Below are positions 34,700-45,365 of a stretch of 64,000 nucleotides of DNA, piece after piece (position 1 is the stretch's first letter; each line of letters begins with the position of its first letter). Source of the stretch: Theropithecus gelada (Eukaryota; Chordata; Mammalia; Primates; Cercopithecidae); the NCBI RefSeq assembly GCF_003255815.1, contig NC_037682.1:14722301-14786300 (forward strand), given 5' to 3'. The translations under genes were made by a program, and so were the position numbers. The notes under the pieces were generated by a model. It ran no database searches. It was not told where the DNA came from and was given only the letters and a program-made list of their open reading frames with translations.

Positions 34700-35386
34700 C
34701 TTAAAATATTCTAAAACAAGGGTGTTAACAATTGAATATACTGATAAAATTTGTTTCCAAAAGGAAGGGTTATATACTAGGTGAGAGTGTAAATTAGTTC
34801 AACCATTGTGGAAAACAGTGTGGCAATTCCTCAAAGATTTAAAAAGAGAACTACCATTCAACCCAGCAATCCCATGACTGGGTATGCACCCAAAGGAATA
34901 TAAATAATTCTTTCAACACATGAACACATATGTTCCTTGCAGCACTGTTCACGATAGCAAAGAATCAACCTAAATGCCTGTCAATGGTAGACTGGATAAA
35001 GAAAACTCAGTATACCATTGAATACTACACAGCCATAACAAATAACAAGATCATGTCCTATACAGGGACATGGATGGAGCTAGAGGCCATTATTCTTGGC
35101 AAACTAATGCAGGAACAGAAATCAAAGACTGCATAGTATCACTTATAAGTGGGAGCTAAATGATGAGAACACATGGACACACAGAGGGGAACAACAGACG
35201 CTGGGGCCTATGGGAGGGTGGAGGATGGGAGGAGGGAGAGGATCAGGAAAAATAACTAACGGGTACTAGGCTTCATACCTTGGTGGTGAAATAATCTGTA
35301 CATCAAACCCCCATGACATGAGTTTACCTATATAACAGACCTGCACATGTACCCCTAAACTTAAAAGTAAAGATTTTTTAAAAGTT
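34700..35386 (+). mobile_element. 5'-truncated L1 (L1PA/L1PB-type 3' end)
   Basis: Sense ORF2 end and 3' UTR: 'caacccagcaatcccatgac', 'gggacatggatggagctaga' and 'tatgggagggtggaggatgg', ending near 35386. It is the younger kind of L1 but strongly truncated. Confidence 0.9.
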
Positions 35387-36150
35387 TTCAATCTACGAAG
35401 TTGAGATTTACTAGAAAGGTTATTCAAATGATTTTGATATATTAAAATATTAGTGCACAAGGAAATAATAAAAAGTTATTATTATAGAAGATATAAAACA
35501 TGTTCCTCTACCTAATATCTGTGCAACTAAACCTACTATGTACCAAGATATTTATCAACATTCTTTCTGAAATTTTTGTCATTTTGTATAATTTTAATCA
35601 TATTTCTTTTAGAAACGTTTATGGCATGATAAGTTATGTGTTGGCTTACTGCGGAAAGGGCATAAAATAACAATTCGTAAACTTTATATATATTTGCAAT
35701 GAAATACATTTTGGCTTTAGGCAATAGGAACATAACTTTTTTTGGATAAAAGATTATTGTCACATTTTTTCTTCATTATCCGACATCTTTGTCATTTTCT
35801 TAACGTATATTACTAATTACAGTTCCCTACATTTTCAAAAACAAGTCTAATATTGACATTTATTTCTCTGTAGCAAACTTTGGCTATTGTTTTTTGTACT
35901 AATTTCCGGCAAACATGAAGTATTAATTTCAGTTACAAAATATAGCTTAGTAAGATCTAAACCAAATAAAATTCACATTCTAAAGTCTACAAACAAGTTT
36001 TAAAAAGGTATTTTGGCCATTAAACTTATGTATTAAATTTAACTTTCGTCTTCTAAGGACCAGAGTTCTTACAATTACTGTGCTCCTATTCTATAATCAT
36101 AGCCTGGGTTCGTTGTCAGTGCTTCATTAAACGGGCTATTTTTTCTTTCT

Positions 36151-36393
36151 TTTTTTTTTTTGGGAGACAGAGTCTCACTATGTCGCCCAGGCTGGAGTGA
36201 AGTGGCACAATCTTGGCTTTCACCTCCATCTCTCAGGTTCAGGTGATTCTCATGCCTCAGCCACTTGAGTAGCTGGGACTACAGGATTTCGCCATATTGC
36301 CCAGGCTGGTCTCGAACTCCTGAGCTCAGGCAGCCCACCCACCTTGGCCTCCCAAAGTGCTAGGATTACAGGCATGAACCACCGCACCCAGCC
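36151..36393 (-). mobile_element. Alu SINE with internal deletion
   Basis: The reverse Alu starts after a T-run with 'gggagacagagtctcactatg' and ends 'accaccgcacccagcc'. It jumps from 'gctgggactacagga' to 'tttcgccatattgcccagg', so about 40 bases of the middle are missing. Confidence 0.88.
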
Positions 36394-37192
36394 AATTTCT
36401 TAATTCTTAGACTAAATCTACAGGGGACACACTTCTTCCAACATTAGCTGCAAAGGGTTTTTTTCTTTCACACTTAAGTCACAGTCAGTTAGTAGTTTTT
36501 TGTTTTTGTTTTTGTTTCTGGTTTGTTTTTTTTTTTTCCTGTATTTTTGTTTCCTTGTTTGTTTGCTTTTATTTGGGAAAACGCCTTTTTTGATAGTAAG
36601 AAATTACTTTTTACAATGTGAGGTCAAAAACAGCATGGGGTGATTTTTCTTCCACACCTATACACACCTTTTTATTCCTGCCTCTTGCTGTAAATAGTTG
36701 CACAGTTAAAAGCAGAATGGACTTAACGGAGTATCATTTATATTTATAATTGCTGCATTTGTAATTCTGCTAGAAATGAATTCTGTTATAATCAAAGGTT
36801 ACACTGTTATCTGAATTCTTGAAAAATATGTAAAAATAATGCTCTTGTGACTTTTCATAGGTTTATAGTCTATAAACACTAATTTTAATCAATAATTCAT
36901 ATCATTTATGATTAATTTTATTACAAGAAACAGATAATAATAGACGTAGGCCTAATAATTTTGTGACAGCTGGTGTGTTTGGAGTATTTGCTATCACCCT
37001 TAAATATGATACCCTGGCTGGAAAATATTAATTTGATAATGTACCTTTAAGAAATTATATAAAATATGTAAAAGCATAACCTTATGCACATTTTTAAAGC
37101 AAGGCCTTCTTGTAGGAAAAATATTACATCACGCATGAAGATGTTTTGTTTTCTATTATTATTTGAATTTATTTTAAAAGCCATTACTGCTC

Positions 37193-37265
37193 TGTATATA
37201 TGTGTGTGTATATATGTATACATATATGTATACATATACATATATATACACACGCATATGTATGA
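37193..37265. repeat. AT/GT microsatellite with near-palindromic structure
   Basis: Alternating purine-pyrimidine DNA (tatatgtgtgtgtatatatg then tacatatacatatatataca). Such tracts can extrude as cruciform or Z-DNA and are usually polymorphic. Confidence 0.75.
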
Positions 37266-38859
37266 AACCAAAAATTCCAGGTTCATCATATTCTACACAG
37301 ATTTCCTTTTTTGTTGCCCTAACTTATTCTTAATCATTGAAAGCACTGAAAATCAATACCTGTTTGATAAATCAAGATGCGTGATCAAGGTAAAAATGCC
37401 ATAGTTATTATATATAAAACTTTCTTATCATTACTTTTGTAGTAACTTTTAAAAGGGGTGGTGGTGGTGTGGGATACCTTGGCAAAGTCCAACTTGGCTG
37501 CTTGACTGCTTTCACTGGCCTGGCTAACACTTATGTCTGCCCAGGGAAGGAGCAGGTAGTGTGTAGAGGGAAATGACCTCTGCTGCCGTACTGCTTTGAG
37601 TTCCTCTCTGAGTTTGGCATTTACATGTGTCTGTTTCATTTAATACTCTCAGTAACCCTGTGGGGAAGGTGAGGTTATCTTCACCATTTCACAACAAGCT
37701 TTAGCAAATAATTGTGCAGAAACATCCTTATGAGCGTTTGTACTCCCATCTGAAACTAGAAGCCAAACTTATTCTATTGAATGATGACTGCCTCTCATAT
37801 CTAACTGCAAAAAGGCACAGTTGCTTACTCCTTCCTACTTTACTGCTTTTTCATTCATCCAATCATCTATTCAAGGTATAAATTTCTGGTGGCAATTTAC
37901 AAGATCTGGTGCCAGATTCTATGAAGGGTAAAATGTTGAGTCCTGCCCTCAAATAGGGAAGACAGAGAAGGTACACAAATAATATCATTTCCACAGTGGT
38001 TTCATTCATTTAAGAGACATGTTAATTACTACTTTGTGCCAGGTGTTGTACTGAATATTGGGGAACAGAGGTGAATGAATATGATTCTCACATTCGTGGA
38101 CCCAGAGCAGTTTAATGCAATATTGTATCTAAGCCTAGTGCTTTACCAGGTCACATCTCATAGCCTATCCAATATATTAAAATGCACACACATTCTACGT
38201 TAAATACACGTGTTTGCTGTTTAATCTAGTTTGAAGTACTTGAAGAATTGGAAGAACCAGTCGCCGAGTGTGGAAAATTGTTCTCAGATCTTCCCCCTTC
38301 CCTGTACACACACCGGTTGCCTGGTGAGTTTGCAGGTTCCTCCCTACCCCATCAATGTTGGGCTTTGGGCAGTAGAGTGTAGACAGAACTAACACTGTGC
38401 TGAGCTCGACATTGGAAGCCACTTCATCTTTCTGTTTGCCTCTGTTCTGGTTCTGTCATTGCGTGTAAAGAACATGCCCCCGCTAATACTGTCTCATAGA
38501 GGGCATGAGGCTAAATGAGGTAGCCTATGGGATGGTCGTAGAGATGTACCTGGCACGAATGCTCCGGAAATGGCATGGCGCCTTTGCCATTATTACTTCT
38601 GTTACTACTACCATGTTACTCTGTTTTGATGTATACTTGTCTAGATGGTTGTGCATGATTTTTAGGTTTTGGATAAATATTACCAAATTACTCAACCACT
38701 AGCAGGAAAAGGTGATGTTCATTTCAACTTGAGGTCAAAAGTGTTGCGAGATCGGGATTCCTAGGAGCCAGATCATAGACTCCAGCTCAGTCCAAGACCT
38801 GGAAGGCAAAGAACCTCTACGAGGGTAATGCCCTCATAAGGACTCTCCGTTTGGACTCT

Positions 38860-39350
38860 TAAGGGGGTGTCCGCCCCATCAAAACTCCAGAGGCTGCTAG
38901 CCTTCCTCCTTCCAGAAGAGGAAATAACCACCGCGCCCGTCCTAGCTGTGGCCGGAGGTTCAAGCGCCGGGGCTGCAGGGACTAGTAGGGGCGCGCGATC
39001 TGTAGTGGCCTCCGTCTTCCTTGTACCTCAGGACGCAGAAACCCGCCCCGCTTTCCTCCAGACCTCACCGCCCGAAAGACCCTCCAAGACCCTCTCGGGG
39101 CGCCCGCAGTGCTCCTTAATTCGCAGCTCTACAGAATGAGACCAGCGTGGCAGCTCCCTTTCAGGACGGCTCCCGAGAGAGGTGAGAGCAGCCCCTAAAA
39201 CTCAAGCAGGAAAGGCGTTTCTTCCTAACCGGGGTTGGGAGTGCCGCGCGCTGCCAGCAGATGGCGACAGAGGATGAGCCTGCGGAAAGCTGGCAAGGGG
39301 AAGGCGGAGCCGAGGCGAGGACCGACATCCCTCATGCCAATGGCAGCACG
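38860..39350. promoter_or_regulatory. Second CpG-rich patch with a CTCF-like motif
   Basis: A compact region of raised GC and CpG content lies 5-6 kb upstream of the FAM111A island, with no recognised coding exon. CCAGCAGATGGCGA (39254-39267, plus) is a close CTCF match. A plus-strand donor-like GAGAG|GTGAGA lies near 39180. The 90-codon plus frame at 38867-39139 starts at GTG and has no recognisable domain. It may be an alternative promoter, an orphan island or a promoter relic. Confidence 0.5.
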
Positions 39351-41716
39351 GCGTGGAAATGGTTTACCCAGTCCTCAGTTCTCTAGGACAGAGCTTGAGC
39401 CTTCTGGGAAACCGCATTTCCCTGACTGAGTGTTGGGGAAGCTCGAGTGGTTAGTGGGGGTGTCAAGTTGGGAAGCTAGACGTTCACTTCCTTGTGCTTC
39501 TCTGAGAACCATCTATTGGTCTAAAGGTGCTAGAACTGAGGCTGGTGAGCCCCTTGGGGCCACCTCAAGGGCTAATAAGATCTCAAACGCTCTTCTCTCC
39601 GTCCCTTGTGGTATCCTGGATTATTGTGAAAATGTATAGGGATTCCTGGGGAAGGCATAAGGATTAAAATATAAAATATATAGGTTTAAATATAAATAAC
39701 TTTATATATATATATATATTTTTTCTTGTAAACCAATATACAGTAGGAAGTTTAATTCCTTAACTTTCGTTTTTCTCCCTAGCCTTTTTATAGCCAACAA
39801 GAGCAAAAGCACACTGCAATTTCTAAACCAATTGCAGGCGTTTCTGCTCCTTGAAGCCTGGGAATTAATTTATATGCTCAGTCCCTTTTCCCTTAGCTGG
39901 CCATTGAAGAAATTGAACCACAGGATTGGACTGTCCAGAATCATTAGCCAGAGTTCATTTTGAGTGGATGTCTTTTACTTCTTCAACACTGTAACCAACC
40001 TTTACCAAAAGCAAAAACAAAACAAAAAACTGCAGAAACCAGTGAGTTCTGTTCACAAAGAATGGCCTACTAAAAAATACAAAAAACTAGCCGGGCGAGG
40101 TGGCGGGCACCTGTAGTCCCAGCTACTCGGGAGGCTGAGGCAGGAGAATGGCGTGAACCCGGGAGGCGGAGCTTGCAGTGAGCTGAGATCCGGCCACTGC
40201 ACTCCAGCCTGGGCGACAGAGCGAGACCTCCTCTCAAAAAAAAAAAAAAAAAAAAAATTTAATTCAGTCTTTTTGGAGGAAATTTTTGTGCATGCCAGAT
40301 ATAGTGTTAAGCATTGGGATTGCCAAGATGAATCTAACATTGTCCTCACCATCCATTAAGTCACAATCTAGTAGATGAGTAAAAGTAAAAAAATTTAAAA
40401 ACAGAGTTATAAACATAATACCGAAGTGAACAGGCTGCAGTGGTAGCACAGAGAGGGCTTCAGGGATGCTGTCACAGAGGTGGTAACATTTGAGATATAG
40501 ATTCCAAATTCAGATGTGTTTGCTGTTGCAAAATTCCAGGGTCTATGTGCCCAGTTCCTGAACATTCCAGTGATAATTTTTACCTAAAATTTAGGTGGCA
40601 AATGAATCGTATTATAACCACTCGGAACCACTGTGTTTCTGGTTCGTCTTGTGAAACCCATCGTTGGTTCAGAGGGATGGAGGCAGAGGTCATACAGCAG
40701 GTAAGCTCAAGCAGTGATATATGACAGGGCTTTCAGAATTGGGGCGGTGAAGAGCAGGCTTTATTTGCATGCTATTTAAAAACAAGTTTTCAAAACTGAT
40801 TTATCCTGTAAAACACTTACATGAATAACACAGTGGAGATTTATTTGCAATAGTAGGATCAGGTGATATGAAATCTTTAGTGTGTGTGGTTGTAGCAGGA
40901 GTAGTACTGGGTTCCAGCATTTAATAAGAGGACCCATGGTTTTATGAAAATATCTGAAGGTATTATTTTGGTTAAAGTTATACCTCACTTTTGGTTGTAC
41001 AGTTGTTTCTTTTAGTTTCAATACAATCTAAAACAGGAAATGTCAATTCACGTGGTCTGGTAGAGAAAGAATGACTCTAATGCTCTACTATTCAGGTAGT
41101 AATGAAGAAAGAAGGGTGATCACTTCAATGAGCTCTGTAAGCCCTTGAATGGGCTTATAGGCAAATACTTATAGTTAAAATATTTAACTTCCATTTTAAT
41201 ATTGGATAGAATACTGTCACATTTTTGTCATTAAATCTACATTTCTACCATCTTTCTTGATTGATTTTGCCAATAAAAGTTCCTTACCTTTTTCTAAAAG
41301 TCAAAGATTGACATTCATTTTTCTGTCGCAAATTTTGTCTTGTAGAAAAAATTAGAAGCCCAGGATAATATAACCTTTCTCCAAAGAGACTTTACCATTA
41401 ATTTTTGCAAGCGACTGGGTGGGGGTCACTCATAGTCCTAGATTACATTAACCTAATCACGATTGAGGTGACTTAAAATTGACTTGTGTCCCTTTGAAGG
41501 CTGAGATATTTCTGGAACATTTTTGTTCTTTGGGTACTGCAACTTTTTACCCATCCAAAATCCTGTGGTATTTACTAGGTTTCCTACTACTTGACAGGCT
41601 TTAAACTCTAACTTTTTCCTCCCTCAGCTTCATGATTCGAACTCAAATGTCTGGTCAGCTACTCAGCCATCTCTTCCAAGCTGTCAGGTTTCCCTAAAGT
41701 AAGAGCCACACTGATA
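39351..41716. other. Intergenic sequence between FAM111A and FAM111B (part 2)
   Basis: It holds a TA microsatellite (about 39701-39720), a truncated monkey-type Alu (40068-40258) and AT-rich unclassified DNA. No exon is seen. Confidence 0.45.
40068..40258 (+). mobile_element. 5'-truncated AluY, Old World monkey type
   Basis: It starts at 'ctactaaaaaatacaaaaaa' and carries 'gagatccggccactgcactc', the variant typical of cercopithecid AluY families, and ends in a long A-run. Low divergence suggests a young insertion. Confidence 0.88.
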
Positions 41717-42078
41717 TGGTTTGGCTCTGTGTCCCCACCCAAATCTCATCTTGAATTTTAATCCCCATAACCCCCAAGTGTCGAGGGAGGAATCTGGTGG
41801 GAGGTGATTGGATCATGGGGGCAGTTTGGCCCATGCTGTTCTCGTGATAGTGAGTGAGTTCTCAGAAGATCTGATGGTTTTATAAGGAGCTATTCCCACT
41901 ACACTTTTATCTCTCCTGCCACCCTGTGAGGTAGGACATATTTTCTTCCCCTAATTCCATGATCGTAAGTTTCCTGAGGCCCCCCAGTCATGCGGAACTG
42001 TGAATGAATTAAACCTTTCCTTTATAAATTACCCAGTTTCATGTATTTATTTGTAGCAGTGTAAAAACAGACTAATAC
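41714..42078 (+). mobile_element. THE1/MST-type MaLR LTR (host of the nested element)
   Basis: It runs from 'tgatatggtttggctctgtg' to 'aaacagactaatacag', the standard MaLR LTR ends on the plus strand. The internal region follows directly ('gaaattggtaccaggagttt'). Confidence 0.88.
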
Positions 42079-42416
42079 AGGAAATTGGTACCAGGAGTTT
42101 GGGGCACTGCCACAAAGATACTTAAAAATGTGGAAACCACTTTGGAACTGAATAACAGGAAGAGGTTGGAACAGTTTGGAGGTCTCAGAAGATAGGAAGA
42201 TGTGGGAAAGTGTGGAACTTCCTAGAGAATGGTTTTGCTGAATGGTTTTGATCAAGATACTGAGAGTGATATGGACAATGAAGTACAGGCTGAGGTGTTC
42301 TCATGTGGAGATGAGGAACTTATTTGAAACTGGAGCAAAGGTCACTCTTGCTATGCTTTAGCAAAGAGACTGGAGGCATTTTACCCCTGAACTAGAGATC
42401 TGTGGAATTTTGAACT
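42079..42416 (+). mobile_element. MaLR internal region, left part of the interrupted element
   Basis: Typical MaLR internal sequence on the plus strand ('caaagatacttaaaaatgtgg', 'ggaattttgaact'), cut off at 42416. It resumes at 45106 ('gaacctcttgagagagaag'), so a second element has inserted here. Confidence 0.8.
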
Positions 42417-45105
42417 TTTATTAGTCCATTTTCATACTGCTACGAGGAAGTACATGAGACTGAGTAATTTATAAAGAAAAAGAGGTTTAATGTACTCACA
42501 GTTCCACATGGCTGGGGAGGCCTCACAATCATGGTGGAAGGCGAAGGAGGAGCAAAGCCATGTCTTACATGGTGGCAGTCAACAGAGCATGTGCAGGGGA
42601 ACTGCCCTTTATAAAACCATCAGATCTTGTGAGACTTATTCACTATCAAAAGAACAGCACATTCCCCCCACCCCGTGATTCAATTACCTCCCACTGGGTC
42701 CCTCCCAGGACACATGGGGATTATGGGAGCTAAATTCAAGATGAGATTTGGGTGGGGACACAGCCAAACCATATCATTCCACCCCTGGTCCCTCTCAAAT
42801 CTCATGTTCTTAAAATTTGAAACATAATCATCCCCTTCCAACGGTCTCCCAAAGTCTTAACTAATTGCAGCATAACACAAAAGTCCAAGTCCAGAGTCTC
42901 ATCTGAGACAAGGCAAGTCCCTTCCACCTATGAGCCTGTAAAATCAAAAGCAAGTCAGTTACTTACTAGATATAATAGGGGTACAGGCTTTGGGAAAATA
43001 TACCCATTCCAAATGGGATAAATTGCCAAAACAAGGGGGCTACAGGCCCCATGGAAGTCCAAAATCCAGCAGGGCAGTCAAATCTTAAAGCTCCAAAATG
43101 AGCTTTGACTACATGTCTCACATCCAGGTCACACTGATGCAAGAGTTGGGTTCCCATGGTCCTGGGCAGGTCTGCCCCTGTGGCTTCGCAGGGTACAGTC
43201 CCCCTCCTGGCTGCTTTCATGGGCTGGCATGAAAATGGACATTGGGCAAACTCATAATCTGGTATGAAGCCTTTCTAGGAGCATGGTGCAAGCTGTTGGT
43301 GGATTTACCATTCTGGCGTTTGGAGGATGGTGGCCCTCTTCTCATAGCTACACTAGGCAGTGTCTCACGGGGGACTCTCTGTGGGGGCCTCACACCCCAC
43401 ATTTCCCTTCTGCACTGCCCTAGCAGAGGTTCTCCATGATGGCTCCACCCCTGCAGCAAACTTCTGCCTGGACATCCAGGCATTTCCATACATACTGTGA
43501 AATCTAGGTGAAGGTTCCCAAACCCCAATTCTTGTTTTTTTTTGTTTTTTTTTTTTTTTTTTTTTGAGACGGGGTCTCGCTCTGTCACCCAGGCTGGAGT
43601 GCAGTGGCCGGATCTCAGCTCACTGCAAGCTCCGCCTCCCGGGTTCACACCATTCTCCTGCCTCAGCCTCCTGAGTAGCTGGGACTACAGGCGCCCGCCA
43701 CCTCGCCCGGCTAGTTTTTTGTATTTTTTAGTAGAGATGGGGTTTCACCGGGTTCACCAGGATGATCTCGATCTCCTGACCTTGTGATCCGCCCATCTCG
43801 GCCTCCCAAAGTGATGGGATTACAGGCTTGAGCTACCGCGCCCGGCACCCCAATTCTTTAATTCTGTTCACCTGCAGGCCCAACACCATGTGTAAGGCAC
43901 CAAGGCTTGGGGCTTGCACCCTCTGAGTCAATGGCCTGAGCTATATCTCAGCCCCTTTTAGCCACAGCTGGGATACAGGGCACCAAGTTCCAAGACTGCA
44001 CAAAGCAGGAAGACCTGGGGTTTAGCCCATGAAACGATTTTTTTCCTTCTAGTCCTCTGGGCCTGTGATGGGAGGGGATGCCATGCAGACCTCTAGCATG
44101 CTCTGGAGACATTTTACCCATTGTCTTGGTGATTAACATTTGGCTCCTTGTTACTTATACAGATTTCTGCAGCTGGCTTAAATTTATCCTCAGAAAATGA
44201 GGTTTTATTTTCTATCACATCGATGGGCTGCAAATTTTCTGAACTTTTATGCTCTGCTTCCCTTTTAAACATAAGTTCCAATTCCAAACCATATCTCTGT
44301 GAATGACTAAAACTGAATGCTTTTAAGAGTACCCAAGTCACATATTGAACACTTTAGTGCTTAGAAATTTCTTGTGCTAGATACCCTAAATCATCTCTTT
44401 CAAGTTCAAAGTTCCACAGATCTTTAGGGCAGGGGCAAAAATGCCCAGTCTCTTTGCTAAAATGTAGCAAGAATGACCTTTGCTCCAATGCCCAGTAAGT
44501 TCCTCATCTCTGTCTGAGACCACATCAGCCTGGAATTCATCATCCATATTACTATCACTAGCAGCATTTTGGGCAAAGGCATTCAACAAGTCTCTATGAA
44601 GTTCCAAACTTTCCCACATTTTCCTGTCTTCTTCTGAGCCCTCTAACCTTTTCCAACCTCAGCCTGTCACCCAGTTCCAAAGTTGCTTCCACATTTTCAG
44701 GTATGTTTACAGCAGCACCCCACTCTCTGTGATACCAATTTACTGTATTAGTCCATTTTCATACTACTGTGAAGAAATACCTGAGACCGGGTAATTTATA
44801 AAAAGGGGTTTAATGGACTCAGAGTTCCACGTGGGTGGGGAGGCCTCACAATCATGGTGGAAGATGAAACAGAAGCAAAGGCACATCTTATGTGGCAGCA
44901 GGGAAGAGGTAGCATGTGTAGGGGAACTCTCCTTCATATAACTATCAGATCTTGTGAAATTTATTCACTATCATGAGAACAGCATGGAAAAAACCCATTC
45001 CTGTGATTCAATTACCTCCAACTGGGTCCCTCCGAGGACATGTGGGGATTATGGGAGCTACAGTTCAAGATGAGATTTGGGTGGGGACACAACCAAACCA
45101 TATCA
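42417..45105 (-). mobile_element. Full-length nested THE1-type MaLR provirus
   Basis: Two LTRs in minus orientation (42417-42776 and about 44741-45105) flank an antisense internal region, itself split by an Alu at 43535-43846. Flanking 5-base copies GAACT (42412-42416) and GAACC (45106-45110) look like the target-site duplication. MaLR elements are nonautonomous, and the open frames inside are decayed. Confidence 0.82.
43535..43846 (-). mobile_element. AluY, Old World monkey type, with target-site duplication
   Basis: The reverse copy contains 'gcagtggccggatctcagct' and 'gggattacaggcttgagcta', monkey-type variants. The flanks share ACCCCAATTCTT. It inserted in the nested MaLR element, so it is the youngest layer of three. 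Confidence 0.92.
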
Positions 45106-45365
45106 GAACCTCTTGAGAGAGAAGATTTGAAATGGGAACATATGTTTAAAGGGGAGGAGAATGTAAAAGTCTGGAAAATTTGCAGCCTGACCATATGCTA
45201 GAAAAGAAAAATCCATTTTCTGGGAAGAAACTCAAGCTGGCTACAGAACTTTGCAAAAGTAATGAGGAGCCAAAAGTTAATTGCCAAGACAATGGGGAAA
45301 ATGTCTCTAGGGCATATCAGAGACCTTAGTGGCAGCCCCTTCCATCACAAGCCTGGTTACATGGT
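45106..45365 (+). mobile_element. MaLR internal region, right part of the interrupted element
   Basis: Plus-strand MaLR internal text resumes ('aagctggctacagaactttg' style) and fades near 45365. No 3' LTR for this outer element is visible, so it is truncated. Confidence 0.65.

Larger units (their letters stand above)
35387..38859. other. Intergenic sequence between FAM111A and FAM111B (part 1)
   Basis: AT-rich. It contains a reverse Alu with an internal deletion (36151-36393), T-rich runs at 36490-36545, a near-palindromic AT/GT microsatellite (about 37193-37265) and otherwise unclassified DNA. The part around 35740-35890 resembles 41200-41340. No exon is seen. Confidence 0.5.

Noticed and set aside
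38867..39139. 90-codon plus-strand frame in the second CpG-rich patch
   Set aside because: It starts at GTG, has no domain and lies in CpG-rich DNA where stops are rare.
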